DNA from: Bombyx mori
Taxonomy: Eukaryota > Arthropoda > Insecta > Lepidoptera > Bombycidae
Reading direction: 5' to 3'
DNA length: 64,000 nucleotides
Assembly: GCF_030269925.1 (NCBI RefSeq)
Contig: NC_085116.1
Span: forward strand, 16,306,001-16,370,000
The notes under the pieces were generated by a model. That model was not told the origin of the DNA and made no database searches. It saw only the letters and a program-made list of their open reading frames with translations. Position 1 is the first letter of the stretch; every line of letters begins with the position of its first letter. The position numbers and the translations under genes were made by a program. Positions 1 to 11,093 of the stretch are shown here, piece by piece.

Positions 1-48
1 AAATGAATTGTGACCGAACTGAGTGGACCGATGCATCGAAAAAATATA

Positions 49-1353
49 ACTAGTCAGGTCATAAGTATTGTCACACAGTAAAAACTTTTCTTTTAGAATG
101 CTGGCCCAAAAAAGTTTATTGAATTCGAATTTCGAATTGTTCATGAAAATAAAAATGTATACTTTTAGAATTTTACTCATTTTTAAATATGGAGTGGACG
201 CTTAAAGAAGACCGTGTTGCAGTTATTGCGTTGCATCGTTGCGGTTACGCGCCAATTCAAATTTTGAACATACTGAAAAATTTGAATATAACCAAAAGAT
301 TCGTTTATCGTGCCATCAAACGATACAATGAAGACTCTAGTGTAGATGACAGGTCAAGAAGTGGTCGCCCTCGGTCTGTTAGGACTCCAGCAGTGATAAA
401 AGCTGTGAAGGCGCGAATTCAAAGAAATCCCAAACGTAAGCAGAAACTGTTGGCCCTTCAGATGGGTTAAGCAGAACCACGGTGAAAAGGGTGTTAAATG
501 AAGACTTAGGGCTTCGGGCATATCGAAGAAAAACAGGACATCGTTTGAATGCTCGTCTAATGGACTTGAGACTGAAGAGATGCCGCGCTTTGTTAAAGCG
601 GTACGCGGGAAAAAAATATCGGGAAATTCTTTTTTCGGATGAAAAATTTTTTACCGTAGAAGAGAGCTACAACAAACAAAATCATAAGGTGTACGCACAC
701 AGTATTGAAGAAGCGAGCAACCGTATTCCACGTGTCCAACGAGGTCATTTTCCATCCTCGCTCATGGTATGGTTGGGAGTTTCTTATTGGGGCTTAACAG
801 AGGTACATTTTTGTGAGAAAGGTGTAAAAACGAATGCAGTTGTGTATCAAAATACAGTCCTGACGAACCTTGTGGAACCTGTTTCTCATACCATGTTCAA
901 TAACAGGCACTGGGTATTCCAACAAGATTCGGCGCCAGCTCATAGAGCGAAGAGCACACAAGACTGGCTGGCGGCGCGTGAAATCGACTTCATCCGGCAC
1001 GAAGACTGGCCCTCCTCCAGTCCAGATTTGAATCCGTTAGATTACAAGATATGGCAACACTTGGAGGAAAAAGCGTGCTCAAAGCCTCATCCCAATTTGG
1101 AGTCACTCAAGACATCCTTGATTAAGGCAGCCGCCGATATTGTCATGGACCTCGTTCGTGCTGCGATAGACGACTGGCCGCCCAGATTGAAGGCCTGTAT
1201 TCAAAATCACGGAGGTCATTTTGAATAAACTTTAGTGTCATAAGAATCTATGTTTTGTTAAGTTCATTTTGGTATATGAATGATTACATAATGAATAAAC
1301 TTGTCTCAATTATTTGACATTAAACATGTGACAGAACTTATGACCTGACTAGG
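49..1353 (+). mobile_element. maT-like (DD37D) mariner transposon, complete ends
   Basis: A 1.3-kb DNA transposon of the Tc1/mariner superfamily. The ends are near-perfect terminal inverted repeats: the left arm (49-80) and the reverse complement of the right arm (1322-1353) share CTAGTCAGGTCATAAGT and continue similarly for about 28 bp. A TA dinucleotide flanks each side (47-48 and 1354-1355), the family's target duplication. One transposase lies inside, broken by one frameshift. Size and ends are typical of a once-active copy. maT is assigned from catalytic spacing, not from a database match. Confidence 0.9.
189..1228 (+). pseudogene. mariner (maT-like) transposase, one frameshift
   Basis: The transposase is read in two frames, 189-470 and 482-1228. 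The N-terminal part holds the helix-turn-helix DNA-binding region and a GRPR linker motif. The C-terminal part carries the catalytic acidic residues in the contexts FSDEKFF, QQDSAPAH and SPDLNPLDY; 37 residues separate the second and third Asp, the DD37D spacing of maT and related clades, not DD34D of classical mariner. The second frame matches without loss from just before its first Met, so a single-base deletion near 466-471 explains the break. No other disabling change is visible. The element cannot supply its own enzyme but could be moved in trans. Confidence 0.88.
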
Positions 1354-1414
1354 TATAATGACGAACCATCTTAATGAATGTCGCAACGGTCTGTGAGATC
1401 GGGATTATCGACTT

Positions 1415-1990
1415 CTTTTTCTCCTACCTATTCGTTGGTAGCCTGATTTTTTTTTTTGCTTAGATGAGTGGACGAGCTCACAGTCCACCTGGTGTTAAGT
1501 GGTTACGGAAACCCATAAACATCTACAACGTACATGCGCCATCCACCCTGAGATATAAGTTCTAAGGTCTCAGTATAGTTACAACGGCTGCCACACCCTT
1601 CAAACAGAAACGCATTACTGCTTCACGACAGAAATAGGCAGGGTGTTGGTACCTACCCGTGCGGACTCACAAGAGGTCCTTCCACCAGTAATTACGCAAA
1701 TTATTATTTTGCGGGTTTGATTTTTATTACACGATGTTATTCCTTCACCGTGGAAGTCAATCGTGAACATTTGTTGAGTACGTATTTCATTAGAAAAATT
1801 GGTACACGCCTGCGGGTACCAATTTGAGCTATTCCAGCTTCAAGTTGACTGATAGGTGATCTCATCCTGAGAGAGTTGCTAACACTAGTAGCAGGAGCAG
1901 TGCGTCACAGAAACTACGGCCGGATCGGAATCACAATAGAAAAGATGCGGCGAGAAACTTACTGGGTTGTGTCTATGGGTTATCGACTAT
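1415..1990 (-). mobile_element. jockey-family LINE 3' end, split by a Bm1
   Basis: The tail piece (1415-1446, T-run then CCTACCTATTCG and GGTAGCCTGA) and the body (about 1824-1990, GAGCTATTCCAG through CCGGATCGGAAT) together match the 3' UTR fragments seen elsewhere in the window. A Bm1 copy sits between them. The 3' UTR hairpin region (1938-1975) is decayed, so this is an old copy. Confidence 0.7.
1447..1823 (-). mobile_element. Bm1 SINE
   Basis: Reverse-oriented Bm1: poly-T (the A tail), then the tail block (GGTGTTAAGTGGTTAC), the body (TACCCGTGCGGACTCAC) and part of the junction with the tRNA-like head (ending in TGCGGG). The A and B boxes are lost. It is inserted in a LINE 3' tail. Confidence 0.85.
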
Positions 1991-2968
1991 CAGAATGACT
2001 CTTAACAGTTTGGTACCAAACGAAATATCTTTTGAATCCTCGAAGTGCGGATACAGTAAGCTTTTGCTGTATAGCTTGTACTAATAGACCATACTAATAA
2101 TTCATCGGACTCACTATTTCTACCAAGACGGATTAGATGGGCTTATCATATTGTTACGCACTGGGGTTCGGGATAAATAAAAGTTCCACCAAAGTACAAC
2201 TTAAAACTGTATTTGTCACTTAGAACACTCCCAGAACACTTTAGAATTCTTAATTCACTTCTTCAGCTTCGCTTCAGGTGATCCGTTCGCTATTTCGCTT
2301 AGAGTAGATCCGATTACTGACTGCTTCGTTGGTACGAAGCAGTCAGTAATCGAATAAGAGATGGTTCTCTGCAACGCTTTTATAGTCGAGACGACATCCA
2401 TAGTTTAATGAGAACATTCTGGGCAAGTCGAGTAGCTTTGATGTGTGTTTCCGCTGTCTGACAATAGATGGCGTTGTACTTCTAGAACCTTCTCGACGTT
2501 ACGAGTTCCTTTGATATTCGTTTCGGCTATTTAGCGATAGATGACGTTACTCTTACCAGCGTAAAAATCTACCGCTAAAATGATAATCCTCTTTTAGGTT
2601 AACATGATTGCTTATTCATTTTGAGAAGGCCTTTAGACTAGTTTACTAGTAAGCCAGGTAACTTACTATTGTTTAGTTTCTTTACACTAGCTTCCTGCTA
2701 GTAATTATTGTAGAAGGTGGGGCTTTCGTAATATAGGCCTTTGAACGAACTTTTGAAATAGACACTTGTCTCCCGCTGTTGTACCCGCACTAAATTTGGA
2801 ATTAAATACTATGTAAAAACATTATTAAATAACAAGGCGTGGGGAGGCCGGACTGTCGCATATGATTGTTGATTGATGAAGTAGTCTGCACAAGAATCCA
2901 TGGCGGGCGTTGAACTTCAGGAATCGTTGAAATATGCAGACTATAGCATTGACTTTACACTATCTTAT
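1991..2968. other. Intergenic stretch, no gene
   Basis: No coding signal. It holds a perfect short hairpin (2311-2352) and two loosely similar direct repeats of about 50 bp around 2435-2565 (both have CTTTGAT, GTTTC and ATAGATG in order). The rest looks like unique AT-rich sequence or old decayed repeat. Confidence 0.5.
2311..2352. repeat. Perfect 18-bp inverted repeat
   Basis: Arms 2311-2328 (CGATTACTGACTGCTTCG) and 2335-2352 are exact reverse complements around the 6-nt loop TTGGTA. No ORF, terminal repeats or target duplication was seen around it. Confidence 0.9.
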
Positions 2969-3227
2969 TTGAATATGCAATTTCGAAAAGGGCACATCTC
3001 TTAAAATGTAAAATGTTCAGGAAATGAAAAAAGAAACTGATTATTTTCTAAAGCAGTGTAAAATTTAAGATATTAACTTTCGAGATATATCTTAGTGTTA
3101 ACTAGCAATTGAAAATTACTGGAATTACTATAAAATGGGTGTAGGTAAGCCTCAAAACTACATGTATATGAAAATACGTATTTGACAAAATATGCGACAT
3201 GTGCCCTTTTCGAACTTGCATATTCAA
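2969..3227. mobile_element. MITE-like element with 29-bp inverted ends
   Basis: The left arm (2969-2997, containing CGAAAAGGGCACAT) and right arm (3199-3227) are reverse complements with a single mismatch. They enclose about 200 bp of AT-rich non-coding sequence. This is the form of a small non-autonomous DNA transposon. A clear target duplication could not be fixed, so the superfamily is not assigned. Confidence 0.65.
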
Positions 3228-4193
3228 TTATACAGACAGTTAAATTAGTTAAACAATTAGGGATTACAACAGTAATTAGTGATTTAGAACCGATGGGCGT
3301 GTGAATGACCGCCATCACTGACATTGGCCGCCATGATAAACGTAACTTCATCCGGTGTTACCCGCCCTCAGTTAGAATTACCATTAAGTCGAATAAAAAA
3401 GTCGTTATCAATATATTACAATAAGTTACTAAATATTAAAACTATAACACAATTTTAACTCACAAAATTAACTAATTTTCATTAAGTAAAACTGTCACGA
3501 ATGATTACTTTTAATTTATTGTTCTTATTTAATTTTGATATTCTATGTGAGATGTTATTGTTAATGAATGTACTATGGATGCAAAATCTGAAGTAAATGA
3601 AATAAGTAAATAATGAAAAAAAAAATACGCACAGCAAAAACCATATTAATTATGATAATTTGCGATTTTTGCGAGTGTTCTCTTTGTTAGATGATGAATT
3701 TCTTCATCTACTAATGATTTGCGTATACATGAGTTGCGTAATGAGAGTACTTGGTATCAAAACGCTATTGGAGTATTTGATAATACGTCTTTTTACGAGC
3801 TTCTTATTATACTGACCACAAATAAAATCCATATTGGATATAGTATAAACCGAACACGCCAAAGCCATAACGGCTTAACTAAAAGGGATACAGTTATTTC
3901 GTATGTTATAAGAAAATAAATTACGCATCTTCAGTACTTACGACCTTTTGACTAGACCTGCACTTAATTTACTGTTCTATTGTGTATTGTATAGGAAATT
4001 TATTTCTCGAAACCACCTAATAAGTGACGTCACGCGGAAATAAGTATTTGCAGAAGGCTCGAATTCATTCATTTTTATTATAGTGAATCATGCGGCGCGA
4101 AATGTGACTTGTCTGATAAAACACGACATTACGCGACTGAAAATTTTCATATTCACTTTAATCACATAAAATATATTTTTTTGTCATCGCAAC
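3228..4193. other. AT-rich intergenic stretch
   Basis: No gene, RNA or recognisable repeat seen. The short plus-strand frame at 3719-3919 has no homology I recognise and no supporting signals. Confidence 0.5.
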
Positions 4194-4437
4194 ATTTTTT
4201 TTATTGCTTTGATGGTGGACGAGTTTACAGCCCACCTGGTGTTAAGTGGTTACTGGAGCCCATGGACATCTACAACGTAAATGCACCACCCACCTCGAGA
4301 TATAAGCTGTAAGGTCTCAGTATAGTTACAACGGCTGCCTCACCCTTCAAACCGAAACGCATTACTGCTTCGCGACAGAAATACGCAGGGCGGTGGTACC
4401 TACCCGTGCGGACTCACAAGAGGTCCTACCACTAGTA
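4194..4437 (-). mobile_element. Bm1 SINE, head-truncated
   Basis: T-run, tail block with GGTGTTAAGTGGTTAC, then the body to GGTCCTACCACTAG. The tRNA-derived head and linker are missing, the usual 5' truncation of retroposed copies. Confidence 0.85.
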
Positions 4438-4504
4438 GATTATTAAAACACACGATTAGTGTAAAATTTAACGACGAAGCCATTTCAGCGTCGCGTGAAA
4501 CTCC

Positions 4505-4592
4505 GCTTTTTTTTGGAATGAAGACTTACTTTTGATATGGAGGCCTTTTTAGTTTCACCAGAACAGGTGGGCGAGCAATGGCTCAATCAGGA
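4505..4592 (-). mobile_element. Short jockey LINE 3' UTR remnant
   Basis: Only about 85 bp. After a T-run it has AGTTTCACCAG, ACAGGTGGGCGAGCAA and GGCTCA in the same order as the 3' UTRs of the full-length LINEs at 6.4 and 30.2 kb. A very short 5'-truncated insertion. Confidence 0.6.
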
Positions 4593-6329
4593 AAATTCCA
4601 CTACAGTCATGTGAATGTAATTATAGACGTAGTGAATACGAAAAGTATAAGATATTCATCATTTCAGTCACCACTTTATCATTTCAGGTGTAGGACACAC
4701 AGCGTATCAAGGACTTTGAAAGCGAAGTACTGAGGGCTTAGCTAACATGATAGGGTATCACGGAAGACGTATTACCCCGCACGTTTCGCTTGATTAAGTT
4801 ATTTCTGCCCTTCGCTACGGAGACCTTGATGCTTCAGTGACTTTAAAGGTGAGAAACTATTTTTAACGGAATAGATGTTAATTAAATTTATTTTTTAAGA
4901 TAAGTTTATGGGCGTGAATGAACAAAACTAAATTTACCGTAATTTTTTGGTGCGAATTTCGTTATTTGGAACGATGTTCGTAACGCGGCTTGCGGTGGGA
5001 AGAAAAATCTTGGCTCCTTAGACACCTTCTATGTGTTTTTTTGTGGCCTAAAATACGTCTAGTGTATTCGATAGAGCAGACTATGCGGGTGAGTGTTGGA
5101 ATCTCGCTACCAATATCAAAATTTTCGGGCCAATTTTACAAAAGAAGACTCTTACTTAAAAAGGGCCACGAACGGTTTCCATGCTGAAGGAACAAGAACG
5201 CGCGAAAAGTTCAAAATCTCACTTTTATTGTGGCTCTCCCTTTATAGCTGATAAGCATGAAAGTTTCGCGACACAAATAGGTGGACAGAGCCTACTCCTG
5301 CGTGCCTGCCTATTTCTGTAATATGTTTAATGCGATGCAAAGTTTCAAGATGGTAATGGCTCTGAGTTACATCTAAGACTGTATCAACTACCGTAACGAC
5401 ATATAATAACAGTCGGTTCGAACGCTATCTATCTAATTTGAAAATGACATTAATACAATAGCATCGATTGAAAATTATCTGGAAGAACGGAAATAAATTC
5501 TGTATTAAATTTGTTTTAATGATCTCACTCACATTAATAATGAAGTAACAATTGCTGAACCTAAAATATACCTGCTATTTACTATGAACTAAATGGAAAC
5601 TTACCATGTTTCGGATAGTCTAAATTATTATTGATTTGCGAAAATTACGATTTGCATTTCGTACCATTCAGTTATTTTGGATGACATGTAGCTCATTGAT
5701 AATCTACTACATCGCCTCTGTCTCGGTTTTGTCCTGTCTTGGTGTTGTCGCAATTACTGAATTTGCAAAAAAAATTTCATTCCGAAATTGATGTACAGTC
5801 AAAATCTGTTATAACGACATCGAAAGGACTGCTCATATTCAGTCGTAAAAACCGATAGTCGTAACAACCGGTGATGTTTAATGTGTATCTTGCAAGTACA
5901 AACAAATCGATAGGGAATTATTGGAAAAATATATTTACATAATACGCGATTTTTCTTCAATATTAATTTGTTTTCTTTTTCTTTGCGACATTTTGAAAGT
6001 TTCACGAATAACTCCACAAAGTTTTGGTACGTCTTGTGTATAGATAAGTAACAAACTAACTGAAGAGATATGAAGAAGCGGGCTTTGACTACCGCATGCA
6101 CGTGTTTTGTTTCTAACAATTAGAAAAGACCCTACACTAAACTAAATCCTATTGTTTTCTTTCCTGATTTTAAAAGCCATTGAAGACAAATGTGGATACC
6201 TATTCAAATTGTTTACAACACAGCTTAGCCGGTCGTTCTAACAGATCGAATTCTCCGAAATATTAGTTAAATGTGGTCGTTTTATGAGGTATGTCGTTAT
6301 TACCAATGTCGTAGAAAGCAATATTTTTA
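4593..6329. other. Intergenic stretch, no gene
   Basis: No coding region, RNA gene or clear repeat seen. Frames at 4990-5187 (+) and 5799-6119 (-) are short, lysine-rich or low-complexity, and lack splice or family signals. Confidence 0.45.
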
Positions 6330-6340
6330 ATAAGGCGGTC

Positions 6341-6583
6341 TATTTTTTTTTTTTTATGATTGAAAGTTTACTGTTGGCCCGAAGGCTTTTCCAGTTTCAC
6401 CAGGACAGGTGGGCGAGCAAAGGCTCAGCCAAGAGGGGCGGGATTTGCTCACAACTGCCCGAGCGCCTCCGAAGGAGACCTAACAACTCAAGAGCAATTG
6501 TTTCGCGAATGAATCTACTACCGGATCGGAATCGCGACCCGCTGAGAAGATCCGGCGAGAAACTCAGCGGGCTGATGCATGGG
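6341..6583 (-). promoter_or_regulatory. LINE copy 1 3' UTR with conserved hairpin
   Basis: Non-coding tail after the ORF2 stop codon. It contains CCCGCTGAG and CTCAGCGGG (6538-6571), exact reverse complements around a 16-nt loop. The same stem recurs in the family's 3' fragments elsewhere with paired changes. In other non-LTR elements such 3' structures are bound by the RT; that role here is inferred. Confidence 0.7.
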
Positions 6584-8165
6584 TTAGGTTACACGTCGAC
6601 CTCTTTGTCGAGTTCGACGAGTACGGTTACCGGGGTCCCTAAGCCTGCTCCTAGTATTAGAGCTGAAGGCATCTAATGCAAAGGTTATTGGATCTGATGG
6701 ATCCGTAAGGACGTGTCTAGGGCGTCGACGGTGACTGGCTCCTGCATGATCAGGATTCGGGGAGTAGTCAGCGGCGGCAACGATAAGGCGATTATCATGA
6801 CGCATAGCCTTATCGAAGTATCGTTCCGACGCTGACTTCATGTATTTCCGAATTGATTCGAGGCCCAGGTCGTCGTCTAGGTCAACGTTCCTCACGAACC
6901 ACGGAGCCCCGACAGCTAACCTGCAAAAGCGGGATTGTAGGGATTGGAGGGTGTCTATATGTGTGCGGGCCGCGTGAGCGAACACCACACTCGCGTAAGT
7001 CATGACGGGCCTTATGCAAGTTTTGTAAAGTGTCACCTTGTTCCGAAGGGACATTTTACTCCGCTTACAGATCATGGGGTAGAGTCTACCGAGAATAAAC
7101 GCGGCACGGTCACGGACTGATTTTATATGCGGGCGGAATGTCATCGATGCATCCAGGGTAACGCCCAGGTACTTGACCTTCCTGGCCCAGGGTATGGATT
7201 GTCTAAAGAGAGTAATCGGGGGTGTGAGATTCCTCCTCCTAATCCGGGAGGAAATCCGTGTGGAGCTTCCCCTCTGAAATAGCACCGCAGTACTTTTCGC
7301 TGGGTTGATGTCTATGCGCCATTTTCGGAACCACTGTCCTAGGGCTAGGGCTGCGCTCTGAAGCTTCTTCGCGATTAGGGACTTATTTCTACTAGAATAG
7401 TAAACAGTCGTGTCGTCGGCGAATAAAGCTAAATGGGTCGGCGGCGACCGGGGAATATCGTTGACGAATAAGCTAAATAGGAGGGGTGAGAGGACAGAGC
7501 CTTGCGGGACTCCAGCCGCGAGAGGTCGTGGGGAGGAGCGGGTTCCCTTGACTCGATATCGAAAAGAGCGGTTCGACAAGAAGTCCCGTATGATGAGCAC
7601 GAGACTATCCGGCACGCCCATGTTGAATAGTTTGAAAATCAAACCATTGTGCCAGACTTTGTCGAACGCTTTTGCGACGTCGAAGAAGAGAGCTCCCGTG
7701 TATAACGGTTTTGGTCGATTAAGCCCCACAAGAATGTGCTCCGTGAGGCGGTGCACCTGTTGAACGCATGAGTGATTTGTACGGAATCCGAATTGTTCAT
7801 CGATGAGAATGCCCTTGGATGAGACGAAGTCTCTGAGGCGTTTGTAGAGCAGACGCTCATACAGTTTGCCTAGAGACATGAGGAGGCTAATCGGGCGGTA
7901 GCTCGTCGGATGATTTTTTGGTTTACCGGGTTTATGTATGCCGATAACGTCCGCTTCTTTCCACACCGCGGGAAAGATGCAGTTCGCCATAGCGGCATTG
8001 AAAATAGATGCCAACATCACGATGAGTTGGACGGGTAGAAGTTTAATAACGCGGTTAGATATACCGTCGGAACCGGGAGCCTTGCGAGGACGTAGGTCTT
8101 TGATCAAGTCTTTAACTTCCATCGGGGTGACGGGTTGTAGCGCATCCGAGGGTGGCAAGGAGGCT
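6584..8165 (-). pseudogene. LINE copy 1 ORF2, RT half (separated from its EN half)
   Basis: About 524 residues forming the reverse transcriptase and C-terminal part of ORF2. RT signatures are present: FFDVAKAFDKVWHNG (motif A), GVPQGSVLSPLLF, and FADDTTVYY with the catalytic Asp pair. It ends in an Arg-rich tail like copy 2. The coding sequence stays open up to the insertion point at 8165, so the RT half itself is undamaged, but it is cut off from its start codon and endonuclease domain by the nested element. Confidence 0.92.
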
Positions 8166-9603
8166 TTGTCATATTATCAATCTTTCATTAACTGAAGGTA
8201 CATTTCCTGATAAATTGAAAATCTCAATAGTGAAACCTATATACAAAAAAGGACATAAGGAATGCATCAATAACTACCGACCGATTACTTTAATACCTAT
8301 ACTTGCAAAAATATTCGAAAAAATCATGCATTCTAGACTCACAACTTTTCTTAATAAATCTGAAGTTATAAAATCTGAACAACACGGTTTTCAAAAAGGC
8401 AAATCTACTACACTAGCAGCTTTTAAACTCATTAGTAAAATTACTGAAAATGTAGACAGAAAAATACCCACGGTTGGAGTTTTCTTTGACATGACCAAAG
8501 CCTTTGACCTTGTTGACCATAACATTCTTCTACGGAAGTGTAATAATTATGGCATTAGAGGGATAGCTGAAAAATGGCTTAGTAGTTATCTAAGCAACAG
8601 ACAACAATATGTTGAAATTAGGGATATTGATAATAACAATGAAGAAGTGGCTTTTAAATCTTCATTAGCGTATAATAAAGTAGGTGTCCCACAAGGGAGC
8701 ATTTTAGGACCGCTACTCTTTATCATTTATATAAATGATCTCCCAGAACACATACATTACCCATGCAGCTTATTTGCTGATGATATAGCCGTTGTAATCA
8801 CCAAAGATGCCACACTAGATTTAAATGATGAGATAAATGCTACTGTTAGTAAGGTCATAGATTGGATGAATAAGAATAACTTAAAAGCTAATTTAGACAA
8901 AACGAGATATATACAATTCTATAATAGACACAAATTTATTAATAACTTAAATATAACTTATAATAATAACACACTAAATGAATGTAATAGCATAACATTT
9001 TTAGGATTAAATGTGGATAATCAATGTAGCTGGAATCTTCACATAGATATTACTTGTAGTAAAATTAATCGATTCTCATATGCACTTTGGCGACTTACAA
9101 AAATATGTAATTTAAAAACTGCATTACAGGCCTATCATGGATATGTCGCCTCAAATATCAGATACTGTATACCCCTCTGGGGAAATTCTAGTCACATAAA
9201 TAGAGTGTTCATTGCACAAAAGCAATGTGTTCGTGCCATGTGCAATATTCATCCTCTGACTTCTTGTAAACCATTCTTCCAAAAACATAATATTTTAACT
9301 GTACCATCCATATATATACAAGAATGTTGTTTGTTTGTTAAAAAGCACCCACAATTATATAAATCGTGTGGCGAGTACTGTCAATTTAATACAAGATACC
9401 CTACTAAACTAATGTTACCAAGTATAAATACTCGTTACTACCATACAAACTGTTATCCTATGACTATCAGAATATTTAATAAGATACCAAACAGCATAAG
9501 AGATCTTCCACTAACTCAATTTAAAAGAAAATTATATTTATGGCTAATAGACAAGGCTTATTATAGTGTGCAAGAATTTTTAAATGATAAGTGTTGTACA
9601 TAA
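8166..9603 (+). pseudogene. CR1-like reverse transcriptase, 5'-truncated
   Basis: About 478 residues of open frame covering RT and C-terminus. Motifs in order: NNYRPITLIPILAKIFEK, FFDMTKAFDLVDHNILL (motif A), GVPQGSILGPLLFIIYIND, and SLFADDIAVV (catalytic Asp pair). The endonuclease domain and N-terminus are missing because the insertion is 5'-truncated. The apparent start Met upstream belongs to host LINE sequence. The AT-rich codon use contrasts with the GC-rich jockey LINE around it, so the two families evolved apart. No internal stop, so insertion was fairly recent. Confidence 0.9.
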
Positions 9604-9787
9604 TAAAATATTAGAATAAGAAGTGATAGAATGTAAAAATAGATAGATTTAGTAAATTTTGTGTTATAATTAATATAAAAATAAATTAAATTTTCGCATG
9701 CCTAAACAGGCGAAATATATGAAGCAATGTCCTATATCTTGTAAACTATATTTCTGGCGAATAAAGATTTTCTTTCTTTCTTTCTTT
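8166..9787 (+). mobile_element. 5'-truncated CR1-like LINE nested in jockey LINE copy 1
   Basis: Inserted in the opposite orientation. Comparison with the uninterrupted copy at 31975-32000 fixes the junctions: host sequence stops at GGCAAGGAGGCT and resumes at CTCTGCGTTC, leaving at most a 2-bp (CT) duplication. The 3' end carries a short (TTTC)n run rather than poly-A. Short or absent target duplications and microsatellite 3' ends are typical of the CR1 group; the clade call also rests on the RT sequence. Confidence 0.9.
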
Positions 9788-11090
9788 CTCTGCGTTCTAC
9801 CTCACTGTTTACTAATTCTACATGAACAGGGTCCACGGATTGAGTGCTGGGCGTGCACTGGGTTTGCAATGTATCGGCCAGCAGCTCTGCTTTTTCATCA
9901 TCATCGAACGCCGCGAGTCGGCCTGAGGGGCCTACGAGGGGGGGCATAGTTACTACCGTATCCGATTTGAGAGTACGAGCTAAGCGGTAGTAAGACCTTT
10001 GGGAGGGTGCGAGTCTTTCTAAGAACTCAGACCATCTGGCATCTCGGACTTCGGCGATGCGAGACTTTACGTCGCGTTGTAGGGCACGCATTCGAATACG
10101 ATTATCCACGGTAGGATACCTATCGTAGGCGCGGATCGAGGTGTTCTTAGCTCTAAGGAGTTCCCTAATATCGTCGGGCAATTTGAAGCGGTGAAGGAAG
10201 TCCTCCGCTACAACTTGCTTCGATGACCTATCTAATGTCGAGGTGATGTGTGACGTTAAGATGTCTATGGCTTCAGCGGTATCCTGAAGAGACGGGGTAG
10301 AGTCCGGGCTAAACGGGAGCGATGGTGGATCAGATTCAGCCAGGCTGATGCCCAGCGTGTGCCAATCCACCACAGTCCTCGTGACGGGAACGGCATCGGG
10401 AGCGCGACCGAGCTTCATAACGACGGGACGGTGGTCTGAATCTAACTCTGAAACTACTTCGATCGAGTGTAAGCGCAGAGTTACGTTTTTTAATAACGCT
10501 ATGTCGAGTATATCCGGGCGATGCGCGATATTTAGCGGGTAGTGAGTCGGGGTTAGCGGAGCGACGATATCGAAGGCGAGATCATCGACTAACGCGTCAA
10601 GCCGCCTGCCATTCGGGGTTGTGGTGTGTGAGTTCCACCTGACGTGTTTACAATTTAGGTCGCCCGCCAGAATGACAGAGCTTCCCATGCCGAGCAGCGC
10701 CTCGATATCACTGCTTAGAACGATCTTATCCGGTGGAAGATAAACGGACGCGATAACGATCGGCGCGTGTCCAGTCAGTGAGATTCGGCATACTGATGCT
10801 TCGATGTTAGAAAGCGCGGGGGGGTCGAGTGGGACGCAGTGCAAGGCTCGTCTATAGTAAATGACGGTACCACCACCACGAGCAGCGAGCCTGTCGTTCC
10901 TAACCATGTTATAGTTCGCGATTTTAGGGTCGCGGCGCGCGGGCTTAAGCAGGGTCTCCTGCACCAAAAAGATGTCAATTTGATGGTCACGCAAAAAATC
11001 ACAAACCTGATCACGTTGATTTGCGAGACCGTAAGCGTTAAAAAATCCCATCGTTACGGATAGGGGCTTTATTCTACTTATGTACGCCAT
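9788..11090 (-). pseudogene. LINE copy 1 ORF2, endonuclease half
   Basis: The N-terminal part of ORF2, from Met at 11090 to the insertion point (about 434 genuine residues; the open frame runs a little further into insert sequence). It is an AP-like endonuclease with FFNAYGLANQRDQV, FLVQETLLKP, LAGDLNCKHVRWN and SDHRPVVMKL, i.e. the Asn, Glu, Asp and His positions expected of an active site. The start codon lies one codon after the ORF1 stop and in the same frame. Confidence 0.92.
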
Positions 11091-11093
11091 TGA

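Noticed and set aside
2435..2565. Tandem repeat of about 80 bp
   Set aside because: The two units share only scattered words; too diverged to claim.
7410..7763. Plus-strand frames antisense to the RT (7410-7763; also 31241-31594)
   Set aside because: Shadow frames of ORF2; differences between the copies follow the sense codons.
8152..9603. Host gene with its own start codon
   Set aside because: The Met lies in jockey LINE sequence; the frame is a 5'-truncated CR1-like RT, and the empty site in copy 2 proves insertion.
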